Shown: positions 27,648 to 36,186 of the stretch, piece by piece
Position numbering within the stretch: position 1 is the stretch's first letter
Layout: the number at the start of each line of letters is the position of its first letter
Source of the DNA: Bacillota bacterium
Lineage (GTDB): Bacteria > Bacillota > Clostridia > Lachnospirales > Lachnospiraceae
Reading direction: 5' to 3'
Assembly (NCBI GenBank): GCA_023409535.1
Contig: JAEYGZ010000048.1
Coordinates: forward strand, 310,001-374,000
DNA: 64,000 nucleotides
Notes under the pieces: generated by a model
Seen by the model: only the letters and a program-made list of their open reading frames with translations
The model's database searches: none
What the model was told of the DNA's origin: nothing
Made by a program: the position numbers and the translations under genes

Positions 27648-28106
27648 CTATCTTAATTTCTTTCCTTCTGAAAGTCTTTCTATCGACTTGACAATCCGGT
27701 CCCGTCTGGTCTCTTCCTTCTTGGCCTGCGTAATCCACAGATAATACTCTCTCTTACCGGTATAAGACAGCTTCTCATAGGCCTTCCCGGCCTCAGTATT
27801 ATTCTCCAGGGCTTCTTTAAAATCCTCCGGCAATTCCAGAATACGTTCCTCTTCGTCCTTCTCCACAATAACGTGAATGGTATCGCCGCAATCCTTTCCG
27901 ATCCGCTTACGCATGTCCTGTGTTAACCCCAGCATATAACAACCGTCCATACGAACGATAGAGCCACGATACTCCACACCGTCAAAGGCGGCCTTTACTT
28001 TTACTCTTTTTGCCCCAAATACCGCTTCCACATCAAAGGGAGGCTCAATATAGGCACCGTTGATTTCCGGATGCTTCTTAATTTCAGCGATAAACTCTTG
28101 CTTCAT
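27648..28106 (-). CDS. DUF1905/YdeI-family (OmdA-like) protein
   Basis: A 152-residue soluble protein. The N-terminal ~90 residues fit the DUF1905 beta-barrel (VKVKAAFDGVEYRGSIVRMDGCYMLGLTQDMRKRIGKDCGDTIHVIVEKD). The C-terminus has the YdeI-like helical motif (FKEALENNTEAGKAYEKLSYTGKREYYLWITQAKKEETRRDRIVKSIERL). Function is not established. A single gene with GAGG ribosome site, ending before a strong terminator. Confidence 0.8.
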   Translation of the reverse strand: MKQEFIAEIKKHPEINGAYIEPPFDVEAVFGAKRVKVKAAFDGVEYRGSIVRMDGCYMLGLTQDMRKRIGKDCGDTIHVIVEKDEEERILELPEDFKEALENNTEAGKAYEKLSYTGKREYYLWITQAKKEETRRDRIVKSIERLSEGKKLR

Positions 28107-28156
28107 AACAGGTACCTCTTCAATGAATCAAACTTCGCAATACAGGCTGATGATTA

Positions 28157-28951
28157 CTATTGCTGCTCATTCAGCAGCCTCATAGCCGTAGCATTATAGG
28201 TAATGTCCTTGGAATAGTTTACCCCTGTCTGCTCCTTTTCATCCTCGTTTTTCTCTTCTTCATTTTTTATATACAAATCAATAAACCTAAGGTAATCATC
28301 ATAACTGAACAGGTCATTCAAATTCTTTAAGTCATCGGAAGCCGAGGTCATTGTGCTTGCTATGAGGAAAGCCTGATTATTCTGAACCTGTGCGGGAGGT
28401 GCAGTCCTTACCGTACCCGAAGTATCCCCGGGCTTGGTGCCGACATAGGTACCGGTTACCTCTGTTCCCTGCTGGTAGTAGTCCATTACCTTCTTCACGT
28501 AGTTTTGTGTTTCCTTAAAGGGCGGAATTCCATCATACTTTGCAACATTTCCGCTTCCCGCATTATAGGCAGCCAAAGCAAGCTTGGTATCTCCGTCATA
28601 TTTTTTTAATAAACCGGAGATGTACTTCGCTCCGCCCATGATATTTTGCTCCGCATCAAAGGAATCGGTTACCCCTAAGGACTTGGCGGTAGCAGGCATT
28701 AATTGCATGACACCCTGTGCTCCGCAGCGCGAAACCGCCTTTGCATTAAAATTTGATTCCTGCTTTCCGATGGCCTTCAAAAGCTCCACAGGTACATCAT
28801 ACCTCTTTGCGGCAGACTCAAATATATCATTGAGGGACTTGGTTTCACCCAGTAAGGAGGAAAAACCGCCTGCTTCTGTGGTCTTCTTTACATTATTTAA
28901 ATTTTGCGGGTTTGTCTGATCAATATTCGAAACTCTGTTAATCTCAGTCAT
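28157..28951 (-). CDS. Lytic transglycosylase (SLT domain) without signal peptide
   Basis: A 264-residue protein. The SLT domain spans about 40-145: KAIGKQESNFNAKAVSRCGAQGVMQLMPATA with the catalytic Glu, then ALAAYNAGSGNV. Such enzymes cut the MurNAc-GlcNAc bond of peptidoglycan with 1,6-anhydro product. There is no signal peptide or membrane anchor; the first 35 residues are polar, as in flagellar-rod or spore-associated lytic enzymes moved by other routes. The C-terminal ~90 residues are Thr/Glu-rich and of unknown fold. GAGGAG precedes the ATG. Confidence 0.88.
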   Translation of the reverse strand: MTEINRVSNIDQTNPQNLNNVKKTTEAGGFSSLLGETKSLNDIFESAAKRYDVPVELLKAIGKQESNFNAKAVSRCGAQGVMQLMPATAKSLGVTDSFDAEQNIMGGAKYISGLLKKYDGDTKLALAAYNAGSGNVAKYDGIPPFKETQNYVKKVMDYYQQGTEVTGTYVGTKPGDTSGTVRTAPPAQVQNNQAFLIASTMTSASDDLKNLNDLFSYDDYLRFIDLYIKNEEEKNEDEKEQTGVNYSKDITYNATAMRLLNEQQ

Positions 28952-29067
28952 AGTATCTCCTCTGCTTTATCCGGGATATAAATCCAAATTGTGAAACGGC
29001 AATAAATCAATTAATATTTATATCGGTATTAGTGATAGTTCAATTTATAGTTTTCTAAAATTTTTAC

Positions 29068-29095
29068 TTGCTAATAATTTTATCTGTGATATGAT
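29068..29095 (+). promoter_or_regulatory. Promoter with extended -10 upstream of a small ORF
   Basis: TTGCTA (29068-29073), 16 bases, then TATGAT (29090-29095) preceded by TG at the extended -10 position. It would start transcription near 29102, ahead of the candidate small gene at 29161 and the FprA gene. Confidence 0.45.
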
Positions 29096-29160
29096 AATAA
29101 ATCAAGTTAAAATTATAACACGGATGATACAAAAATTCGTAAGAGGAATACAAATGGAAT

Positions 29161-29274
29161 ATGTACAAATTAGATGACGGCATTTATGAGGTACTTTATT
29201 TTACCGAAGGTACTGCTGCCTCCCATGGCTTCGGCACTGCTTCCGAGGTGTTTTCCTTACAGGAGTTACAATAA
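29161..29274 (+). CDS. Candidate small protein, 37 residues, unknown
   Basis: ATG-initiated frame of 37 codons starting MYKLDDGIYEVLYFTEG, with codon use like its neighbours, directly behind an extended -10 promoter and before the FprA promoter. An AGAGG site is well spaced only for another ATG seven bases upstream (29154), whose frame ends after seven codons; the 37-codon ATG has poor spacing. It could be a real small protein, a remnant, or chance. I recognise no family. Confidence 0.3.
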   Translation: MYKLDDGIYEVLYFTEGTAASHGFGTASEVFSLQELQ

Positions 29275-29300
29275 ATTGTCATATAATTGCCGAAAGCCAC

Positions 29301-29330
29301 TTGTTTTGGCAGATGGGTTTGTAGTACAAT
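29301..29330 (+). promoter_or_regulatory. Probable fprA promoter
   Basis: TTGTTT (29301-29306), an 18-base spacer and TACAAT (29325-29330). Transcription would begin near 29337, giving a ~75-base leader that contains the inverted repeat at 29366-29396. Confidence 0.45.
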
Positions 29331-29365
29331 AGGCACGGAAGAAAAATTCGTTAATCTTAGGAGAC

Positions 29366-29396
29366 AGTGTGAATTACGGAACGCATAATTCACACT
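29366..29396 (+). promoter_or_regulatory. Perfect 11-base inverted repeat in the fprA leader
   Basis: AGTGTGAATTA, a 9-base loop and TAATTCACACT, ending five bases before the GGAGG ribosome site of fprA. It can be a DNA operator for a dimeric repressor placed downstream of the start point, or an RNA hairpin affecting translation. An oxygen- or NO-responsive role would suit the gene but is inference. Confidence 0.6.
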
Positions 29397-29413
29397 TGAA
29401 TGGAGGTAATATT

Positions 29414-30616
29414 ATGTATTGTGTCCAGGAAATTGCACCGAAGCTTTACTGGGTCGGCGGCAGTGACAGACGACTAGAGCTATTTGAGAATATGTTCCCG
29501 CTGCCCAATGGTGTGGCATATAACTCTTATCTGTTTATGGACGAAAAGACAGCTTTAATTGACACTGTGGATCGTTCTATCAGTCAATTATATATTGAAA
29601 ATATCATCCATGTTCTTGGCGGACGTGAGCTTGATTATCTTGTTATCAACCACATGGAGCCGGATCATTGCGCAAATATTGAAGAAATTGCCCGCCGTTA
29701 CCCTAAGGTTAAGCTCATCGGCAATAAAAAAACCTTTCAGCTGCTTGAGCAATTCTATGAGATGGACATGACATCCAATTACATGGAGGTGAAAGAAGGG
29801 GAAGAGCTTTCCCTCGGTACCAGGACACTTCGGTTCTACGCTGCACCCATGGTGCACTGGCCTGAGGTTATGGTTACCTATGAAGTATCCCAGGGTATAT
29901 TGTTCTCCGCGGATGCCTTTGGTTCCTTCGGTGCATTTGCCGGTAATATCTTCGCAGATGAGATGGACGATATCGATGTGGATGAAGCAAGACGCTATTA
30001 TGCCAATATCGTAGGCCGCTACGGAGCCCAGGTGCAAGCCCTGTTTAAGAAGCTGGCGGGCCTGGAGCTGAATATGATCTGCTCTTTGCACGGCCTTATC
30101 TGGCGGGGTGAAACAATACCCTTCATTCTTGATTTATATGATAAATGGAGCCGCTATGAGCCGGAGAAAAATGGTGTCGTACTGGTATATGCTTCCATGT
30201 ACGGTAATACGGAAAATGCAATTCAGGCCTTAGGGAATAAATTAGCCGAGCGTGGCGTGCGTGACCTGCATATGTATGATGTATCGAAAACACATGCTTC
30301 CTATATTATCTCGGATCTGTGGAAATACAGTCACATGGTCCTGGCCTCCCCTACTTATAATATGCATCTGTATTTTGTCATGGATGCGCTGCTTAAGGAT
30401 ATCTCGGTGCTTGGCCTCAAGAACCGCAAGGTATCCGTTATCGGAAATCATTCCTGGGCCAGTGCAGCAATGAAATCCATGACCGAGCAGCTTGCAGCCA
30501 TGCAGAACCTTGAACTGGTGGGTACTCCCCTGGATGTGCGATCCGCTCTCAAGGCTGACCGCGAAGCCGAGCTGGATGCACTTGCCGACGCAATCTATGC
30601 ATCTGTAACAGGATAA
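29414..30616 (+). CDS. fprA: FprA-family A-type flavoprotein (flavodiiron O2/NO reductase)
   Basis: About 400 residues. The N-terminal metallo-beta-lactamase-like domain carries the di-iron ligands His80, Glu82, Asp84 (NHMEPDHCAN), His148 (VHWPEVM), Asp167 (SADAFGSFG) and a later His (SLHGLIW). The C-terminal flavodoxin domain begins near 255 (VVLVYASMYGNTENA) and binds FMN. Family members reduce O2 to water or NO to N2O and protect anaerobes. There is no fused rubredoxin, so a separate electron donor is needed. The ATG at 29414 follows GGAGG; an in-frame upstream ATG lies inside the leader inverted repeat and is unlikely. Confidence 0.95.
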   Translation: MYCVQEIAPKLYWVGGSDRRLELFENMFPLPNGVAYNSYLFMDEKTALIDTVDRSISQLYIENIIHVLGGRELDYLVINHMEPDHCANIEEIARRYPKVKLIGNKKTFQLLEQFYEMDMTSNYMEVKEGEELSLGTRTLRFYAAPMVHWPEVMVTYEVSQGILFSADAFGSFGAFAGNIFADEMDDIDVDEARRYYANIVGRYGAQVQALFKKLAGLELNMICSLHGLIWRGETIPFILDLYDKWSRYEPEKNGVVLVYASMYGNTENAIQALGNKLAERGVRDLHMYDVSKTHASYIISDLWKYSHMVLASPTYNMHLYFVMDALLKDISVLGLKNRKVSVIGNHSWASAAMKSMTEQLAAMQNLELVGTPLDVRSALKADREAELDALADAIYASVTG

Positions 30617-30630
30617 TGTATATAATAACA

Positions 30631-30666
30631 GGCTGCCGCAGAATTTACAGCGGCAGCCGTTTTTGT
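30631..30666 (+). terminator. Rho-independent terminator of fprA
   Basis: GGCTGCCGC and GCGGCAGCC pair around a 10-base loop and are followed by GTTTTTGTT. It lies between convergent fprA and the MATE gene and may serve both. Confidence 0.85.
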
Positions 30667-30671
30667 TCCTG

Positions 30672-32015
30672 TTAATCTATTGTCAGCTTTTTGATCCAGT
30701 CATACCGGTTTACTTTGATTACTGCTACGATGCACTTCAATACCTGATCGCATTTTAAGCAAAGAAAGACGATCCAGGTGGGCGCACCGACGAGGAATGC
30801 CATAACATAAGATAAGGGAATGACAATCCCCCATACAAAGATCAGATCGTTAATCAGCACGAAATGTACCGCGCCGCCGGCACGTACAATTCCGGTAAGG
30901 GTCGACATCTGATATGCGGTACCGATCACAGTGACAGACAGTACCGTCATAAGGGCATTGGCGATGGATAACGTCTCATTGGACACCGAATAGAAGCTTA
31001 GGAGGAAGTCCTTGATCACAAACAGCAAAGCACCGGTGCACACACCGATGAGTAAAAATACCTTCTGGAATTTTACTGCGATATTCTTGATCTGCGCAAG
31101 GTTCCCCTCTCCTGCAGCATTTCCCACAATAATGGCGGAAGCGCTTGCCGTTCCGTATACCCCAACGCTGATTACTGAGAACATGGTATTGGCGATACTG
31201 ACCGCCGCCGTTGAGGAGGGCCCCAGTCTTCCGACGATGGCTCCCTGCACCGTCAGGTTCATTCCCCACAGAATATCTCCCAGCATAACCGGAAGACCAT
31301 AGCGGATAAAATCCTTTAGTAATGCAAGATTAGTGCCGAGCAGATCCCGTACCCTTAACATTAGCTTTTTATCAACAAATAATACATAGATCAAAACTAC
31401 AAGGAACTCAACAATTCTTGTCACCAGGGTTGCCGTAGCCGAGCCGCGGATTCCCATAGCCGGGGCACCAAGATGTCCAAAGATCAGAAGCCAGTTAAGC
31501 AGGACATTGATTGCAAAGGAAAGGATTGATATATACAAGCCGATGCGAACCGTCTTAATACAGCGCAGTGCCGCCAGCAGAACATTGCTTAAAGCAAAGA
31601 ACAGATAGCTGAAGCAAAAAATACGTGAATACTTCACCGCTTCCGCAATCACCTGCGTATCATTGGAATATAGTCCAAGAATTTTGTCCGGGAAGAAAAA
31701 TACCGCCGCCCAGAAACCAATGGCACATATAATCGCTATCTTCACTGCGATATTAATGATCCCTTTGACCCTGTCCTTATCTCCTCTTCCCCAGTACTGC
31801 GCTGCGATAACCTGCTGCGCCGTGCCGATACCGGTCACGAGCATTTGCAATATCACTTGGATCTGGCTGCAGATATATACCCCTGAGATAGATATTTCAC
31901 CCAGGGAGCCCACCATGATGTTGTCCGTCAATGATACGGAGAAGGATATCATATTTTGAAGGGCAATGGGTAATGCCAGTGATAATAATTGCATATATAA
32001 TGTCTTGTTTTTCAT
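30672..32015 (-). CDS. MATE-family efflux transporter
   Basis: A 447-residue membrane protein with twelve predicted helices in two halves. It has the MATE hallmarks SFSVSLTDNIMVGSLGE in helix one and QVIAAQYWGRGDKDRVK in the first loop, mirrored in the second half (GMNLTVQGAIVGRLG, ASAIIVGNAAGEGN). MATE pumps expel cationic drugs or metabolites using Na+ or H+. It starts at ATG after AAAGGCGG, is monocistronic and convergent with fprA. Substrate is unknown. Confidence 0.92.
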   Translation of the reverse strand: MKNKTLYMQLLSLALPIALQNMISFSVSLTDNIMVGSLGEISISGVYICSQIQVILQMLVTGIGTAQQVIAAQYWGRGDKDRVKGIINIAVKIAIICAIGFWAAVFFFPDKILGLYSNDTQVIAEAVKYSRIFCFSYLFFALSNVLLAALRCIKTVRIGLYISILSFAINVLLNWLLIFGHLGAPAMGIRGSATATLVTRIVEFLVVLIYVLFVDKKLMLRVRDLLGTNLALLKDFIRYGLPVMLGDILWGMNLTVQGAIVGRLGPSSTAAVSIANTMFSVISVGVYGTASASAIIVGNAAGEGNLAQIKNIAVKFQKVFLLIGVCTGALLFVIKDFLLSFYSVSNETLSIANALMTVLSVTVIGTAYQMSTLTGIVRAGGAVHFVLINDLIFVWGIVIPLSYVMAFLVGAPTWIVFLCLKCDQVLKCIVAVIKVNRYDWIKKLTID

Positions 32016-32237
32016 TTGTCCGCCTTTCCGTTGTCATAATCTTATCTGATGTTTTAAATACACAGGCTTATTATACGTGAAGTATGCAGTCAAGGCAATG
32101 GCGGATATTATACTGCCGCATGCAATATTGGTATCACCGGGACAATCCGTATTGATCGGTTATCTGTCAACTTCCTATATCTCTTTTTCACCCATTATGT
32201 TAAAATATTATCAGCAATATTTACCATTTTCATATTA

Positions 32238-32266
32238 CGGATATTTTTTTATAATAAAAATATCCG
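32238..32266 (+). promoter_or_regulatory. Inverted repeat overlapping a TATAAT before the methyltransferase gene
   Basis: CGGATATTTTT and AAAAATATCCG flank a 7-base centre in which TATAAT (32250-32255) can serve as -10. The repeat ends four bases before AGGAGG, so an operator covering the promoter is likelier than an RNA structure. Confidence 0.4.
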
Positions 32267-32280
32267 GTTAGGAGGATATT

Positions 32281-33120
32281 ATGAAACCACTGGACCAAAT
32301 AAAGCCCGGCTTGCTGCTTGAGGCGCAGGTGAACGGCTTCCTGTCCCCTTCAGAGCAGGCAAAATTCCAGGAAATCCCTGAAGAGGAACGATATCAGCAA
32401 TATGTTAACCTATTGGTAAAGCCTATTGCACATTTTTCCGTAATCAATGAATTATACTTTCGAAGCAGATGGGCGGAATTAATCCATCATTTCTACGGTA
32501 CAAAACCCATCAGCCTATTGGAGGTAGCCTCAGGCGATGCAGATATGATTGTGCAGGCGATCTCAAGATCTAATCCGGATTCCCGCTATATCACAGCAAA
32601 TATGAATAAATTGCTGAATGACAGTATGCTTCGCAAGACGGAAGGCTTACCCGTTAAGCTGGAGTTAATTGATGACGATGCTTCCCTCATTACTGATTAT
32701 ATCCCTTTTGATTCCGTGGATATCGTTGCTTTCCAGCATGCGGTGAATGATGTACTGCAGGCAATCCTCTGCAGTCAGCATGGAATTGATACCGTTTACT
32801 CAGATTGGATGGGGATCCTGCCGCAGATGATAAAATTACTTCAGGCTGAGACAGCTGATAATACCCTGGAAGCATCTGTGAAGGAACCGTTTCTGGCCTT
32901 GATTAAGAATATGCTTCAGGTTTTAAAGCCAGGTGGTGTCATTGCCGTGAACCATTATATGTTCCAGCTGGATCTGGACTGGGGGTATCCCGCAGATTTG
33001 TTCGAAAATATGCTTCTGATGATCCGTCCATGGCTGACACAGCTGCAGGGCTGTACCGAATTTTATATGGATGGTTTTGATCCCCAGTGGTGGCTGTTTT
33101 TAAGAAAAGAACAGGTGTGA
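32281..33120 (+). CDS. Class I SAM-methyltransferase-like protein
   Basis: A 279-residue soluble protein. LLEVASGDADMIVQAI (about 80-95) looks like the glycine-rich SAM motif I, though with AxGD rather than the usual GxGxG. DSVDIVAFQHAVND fits motif IV, and MLQVLKPGGVIAVNHYMF fits the post-II strand and LKPGG loop typical of class I methyltransferases. The N-terminal ~75 residues are helical. Substrate is unknown. It is monocistronic, with AGGAGG upstream. Confidence 0.65.
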   Translation: MKPLDQIKPGLLLEAQVNGFLSPSEQAKFQEIPEEERYQQYVNLLVKPIAHFSVINELYFRSRWAELIHHFYGTKPISLLEVASGDADMIVQAISRSNPDSRYITANMNKLLNDSMLRKTEGLPVKLELIDDDASLITDYIPFDSVDIVAFQHAVNDVLQAILCSQHGIDTVYSDWMGILPQMIKLLQAETADNTLEASVKEPFLALIKNMLQVLKPGGVIAVNHYMFQLDLDWGYPADLFENMLLMIRPWLTQLQGCTEFYMDGFDPQWWLFLRKEQV

Positions 33121-33297
33121 ATTTTATAATCCTCCGATAATAACTTGATAATAACTTATTGTAGAATTTGCTTTTCCGGCAATATGGAAAACGACTGTAC
33201 AGACTTTGCGTCACGCTCTGTGCGTCTACCTTCGATTAAACTATCGAAAACGGACAACACAACATCGTCACTAAATATAGCTAAAATTAACTATAAT

Positions 33298-33326
33298 TTG
33301 ACATAGCTGGTTAAATATCTTAAAAT
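33298..33326 (+). promoter_or_regulatory. Strong promoter of the MBL-fold gene
   Basis: TTGACA (33298-33303), 17 bases, TAAAAT (33321-33326): near-consensus sigma-A promoter. The ~65-base leader ends at AAAGGAG before the ATG at 33400. Confidence 0.65.
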
Positions 33327-33399
33327 AATGTTGGACTTGGCTAATTTATTTCATCGTAATAGCATGAGGGCTGTACTTTCAGAAAGGAGCAAAGAAGCT

Positions 33400-34476
33400 A
33401 TGAAATCAATGAAAAAAGGATTTATTATTATTTTAACCATCGCTTTAACTTTATCCGGCTTATCTGCAGGGAAGGCATATGCTGCCGATACCACCTCGTT
33501 TTTCGCTCATTTTATTAAGGTGGGGGATGCCGACAGCATTCTATTGGAACAGAATGGTAGATATATCCTGGTGGACACCGGCAGATATGGTGATGCCGGT
33601 ACAGTAAAAGCCGTTCTGCAGGCGAAGCAAGTAACACATTTAGATGCTGTGGTTATTACTCATTATGACAGTGATCATATGGGGGGAATTAATGAAATTA
33701 TACAGAGCATCGGTTATCAAGTAGACGCCGTATATGCACGCTTTTATGATTTGACCGTATTGGAAAGATTAAAGAAGTATCAGGACGATACGAATACCCA
33801 GAGTACCAGTGTGTATAGAAACTATGTGAATTTTGTCAATACGATGATCAGCTTAAAGAATGGTGTCAAAACCTTTAATTTAACCTCCACGGATAGTCCA
33901 AGCACTATATATAATGCCGCAACTGATATTTTTCAGCAGGGAGGGAAATGGATTTCACCAAATCGTTCCAGTGGAAATACCAAATTTTATTTCGGAAACA
34001 CGAATTTTGTATTTAAAAACAGAGTCGGCTCCTATCTTGACTCATCAACCGATGACAGTAAGATCGATGGAAATGTAAACAATGATTCCTTGGTGTTCCG
34101 GTTAACGACAGTTTCAGGCAATACCATGCTTTTCCTGGGTGATCTGGGTACCACCGGAGCAGTTAATCTGAGCACTGAAGCGGTTACCTATCCAATTAAT
34201 GCTGATATTGTGAAAATTGCCCATCACGGACGCAGCGGCAGCACACCCGAAGCATTGCTCGCAGAAATTTCACCTGAATATTCCGTTGTTACCTGTGCCA
34301 CCTCCGTAGCTGCGGAAAGAATAGGGACTTTACTTACCATCCCCGGAAGGTTCGGGCATGTTTATTTTACAGGAAGCAGCGATTTTTCCGGAGATTTTTC
34401 CACATTACAAATTGATGACGGCGGCAGCATCAATTTCAGCAGCTATTTTAATTATTATGGCGATGATATGAATTAG
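33400..34476 (+). CDS. Secreted metallo-beta-lactamase-fold hydrolase, ComEC/Rec2-like
   Basis: About 358 residues. A signal peptide (KKGFIIILTIALTLSGLSAGKAYA, cleavage near residue 29) leads to an MBL domain with THYDSDHMGG (His88, Asp90, Asp92, His93), a later SLVFRLT...MLFLGDLG segment and HHGRSGS. This resembles the metallo-hydrolase part of ComEC-type competence proteins, but without the membrane channel. Secreted stand-alone relatives may be nucleases or phosphodiesterases. I chose the ATG at 33400 by its AAGGAG site and because the signal peptide then starts correctly; an upstream ATG (33328) lies at the -10 box. Confidence 0.85.
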   Translation: MKSMKKGFIIILTIALTLSGLSAGKAYAADTTSFFAHFIKVGDADSILLEQNGRYILVDTGRYGDAGTVKAVLQAKQVTHLDAVVITHYDSDHMGGINEIIQSIGYQVDAVYARFYDLTVLERLKKYQDDTNTQSTSVYRNYVNFVNTMISLKNGVKTFNLTSTDSPSTIYNAATDIFQQGGKWISPNRSSGNTKFYFGNTNFVFKNRVGSYLDSSTDDSKIDGNVNNDSLVFRLTTVSGNTMLFLGDLGTTGAVNLSTEAVTYPINADIVKIAHHGRSGSTPEALLAEISPEYSVVTCATSVAAERIGTLLTIPGRFGHVYFTGSSDFSGDFSTLQIDDGGSINFSSYFNYYGDDMN

Positions 34477-34595
34477 TAAAATCAATCGTGTTCCAAATTT
34501 GTTAGCCAAGTCTGAATAAACCCAGCCAAACGGATATTCTCAATTCACTATACTAAGAAGCTGGAACTCCCTTTATAAGGTTAAATTAGTTTTTC

Positions 34596-34638
34596 GGCCG
34601 TAACAGTTTGATTTAAGCGCTTCCCAACTGTTACGGCC
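34596..34638 (-). terminator. Hairpin between convergent MBL and aldo/keto reductase genes
   Basis: GGCCGTAACAGTT and its perfect complement form a 13-base stem with a 17-base loop. On the minus strand it is followed by GAAAAACTAATTT, a weak T-run, so it probably ends the reductase transcript and may also stop readthrough from the other side. Confidence 0.55.
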
Positions 34639-34651
34639 ATAATTACTCTCG

Positions 34652-35569
34652 TTACGGCAGAATATTTCCTGCTGCACGGTAAATCTCATACCACTCCTCG
34701 CGGGTTAACATGATTTCCGTAGCCTTGATACAATCCTTCAAGCGTTCAACATTCATGGTTCCGGTAACCGCCTGCATCTTCGCAGGATGACGTAATATCC
34801 AGGCAAGTGCAATGGTAGTATTGGCTACATCATACTTTGCGGCAATCTCATTAATCTTCTGGTTAAGCGCAGGGAACTTGGGATTATCCAGGAACACACC
34901 TTCAAAGAAGCCATACTGGAAGGGCGACCAGGGTTGGATTGTGATGTCGTTTAATCTGCAGAAATCAAGGATACTGCCGTCACGGCTTACCGCCGCATCA
35001 TCCAGCATATTCACATGAATCCCCTGTGAGATCATTGCAGCATTGGTAATACTTAACTGAAGCTGATTGGCAACGATCGGCTGCTTCACATATTTCTTCA
35101 GAAGCTGTATCTGCATGGGATTTTGATTGGATACGCCAAAGTTACGAACCTTTCCGTTTACCGAAAGCTGATCGAAAGCCTCCGCAACCTCCTCAGGCTC
35201 CACCAGGGCATCCGGACGGTGCAGCAAAAGCACATCCAGGTAATCTGTCTTCAATCTCTTTAATATTCCATCCACGGAATTTAAGATATGTTCCTTGGAG
35301 AAATCAAACATTCCTTTTCGAATACCGCATTTTGACTGGAGAAGGATCTTCTCTCTTACACTGCTGCTCATATGAATTGCATCTGCAAATATCTCCTCGC
35401 AGGTTCCGCCTCCGTAAATATCTGCATGATCAAAGAAATTCGCGCCATGCTCCAGGGCAGTACGAACAAACTTCTCTGCCTCAGACTTATCAAGCCCGTT
35501 AATACGCATACAACCTACCGCAATAGCAGGTACGGTAAGATTTGACTGTCCTAATTGAATTGTTCTCAT
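34652..35569 (-). CDS. Aldo/keto reductase (YdhF-like)
   Basis: About 305 residues with a single (beta/alpha)8 barrel. The NFFDHADIYGGGTCEEIFADA stretch holds the catalytic Asp and Tyr, LLQSKCGI the Lys region, and VLLLHRPDALVEPEE the His region. VTGTMNVERLKD near the end binds NADPH. It resembles the E. coli YdhF/oxidoreductase subgroup. I use the ATG at 35569 with AGGAA before it; the longer frame reads back into the DUF1801 gene. It is four bases behind that gene, so the two are co-transcribed. Substrate unknown. Confidence 0.9.
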   Translation of the reverse strand: MRTIQLGQSNLTVPAIAVGCMRINGLDKSEAEKFVRTALEHGANFFDHADIYGGGTCEEIFADAIHMSSSVREKILLQSKCGIRKGMFDFSKEHILNSVDGILKRLKTDYLDVLLLHRPDALVEPEEVAEAFDQLSVNGKVRNFGVSNQNPMQIQLLKKYVKQPIVANQLQLSITNAAMISQGIHVNMLDDAAVSRDGSILDFCRLNDITIQPWSPFQYGFFEGVFLDNPKFPALNQKINEIAAKYDVANTTIALAWILRHPAKMQAVTGTMNVERLKDCIKATEIMLTREEWYEIYRAAGNILP

Positions 35570-35573
35570 AATT

Positions 35574-35975
35574 TCATTCCTTTCCTGCCTTTTTACTTTG
35601 AATCTTTTGTTCTGCCAGCTGCTTATTCTCACCGACACGGAAACGTACGATCTCCTGTATCAACTCACAGGGCAAGGGGTGATTTAGCGGAAATTGAATT
35701 GCTCCCTTCGAAGTATGATATTCGGTCAGCTTCTCTTTGAAATTCTCTACTCCGTTCGCACCCGGATAAAATCCGATATGCTTACTAAATGCTGCAAAAT
35801 GCACCAGGTTCCCCTCAAGATAGAAGGTCGGCATCTGCCAGCTGATCTTTTCCGCGGCCTCAGGTGCAGCTTCCTTAATCACCCTGCGGATCAGTCTTAG
35901 CTTATCCTGAATCTCCTCGGGAAACATCATAATATATTCATCAGTATTATGAAATTCCTGTTTTGTATTTTCCAT
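35574..35975 (-). CDS. DUF1801-family (YdhG-like) protein
   Basis: A 133-residue protein matching the YdhG/DUF1801 fold related to frataxin-like iron chaperones: FPEEIQDKLRLIRRVIKEAAPEAAEKISWQMPTFYLEGNLVHFAAFSKHIGFYPG. The last ~20 residues are lysine-rich. Function is not proven for this subgroup. It starts at ATG after AAAGGA and leads an operon with the aldo/keto reductase. Confidence 0.85.
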   Translation of the reverse strand: MENTKQEFHNTDEYIMMFPEEIQDKLRLIRRVIKEAAPEAAEKISWQMPTFYLEGNLVHFAAFSKHIGFYPGANGVENFKEKLTEYHTSKGAIQFPLNHPLPCELIQEIVRFRVGENKQLAEQKIQSKKAGKE

Positions 35976-36140
35976 CCTTGTCCTTTCTGCGTATCATAAC
36001 GCTAGTATACCGATCTATAGCCTTTGTTAGGTTATACCTGTCCCCATGTAAATTATACCACCGCACCATAGGAAAATACAGACTATTCTTTGTCTGCCCG
36101 TTACAAATATAGGATAAGCCATCTGAGATACATTACTACA

Positions 36141-36171
36141 AAAAAAAGCCCCAAAGCGTTACTTTGAGGCT
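36141..36171 (-). terminator. Rho-independent terminator of the radical SAM gene
   Basis: On the minus strand AGCCTCAAAG and CTTTGGGGCT pair around a 5-base loop and run into eight T residues, 15 bases past the stop codon. Confidence 0.9.
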
Positions 36172-36186
36172 CTGTCTTCCATGAAT

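Larger units (their letters stand above)
28952..29413. other. Intergenic region before fprA (462 bp)
   Basis: Contains the divergent starts of the lytic transglycosylase and FprA genes. On the plus strand it holds, in order, an extended -10 promoter (29068-29095), the candidate 37-codon ORF (29161-29274), the FprA promoter (29301-29330) and a perfect inverted repeat (29366-29396). Confidence 0.6.

Noticed and set aside
29366..29396. CRP/FNR-type site because of TGTGA...TCACA arms
   Set aside because: The arms are 17 bases apart instead of about 6, and the site is downstream of the presumed start point, so a CRP-like reading does not fit.
33328..33399. Upstream ATG of the MBL-fold protein
   Set aside because: It overlaps the end of the promoter region and would put 24 polar residues before a clear signal peptide; the ATG at 33400 has the ribosome site.
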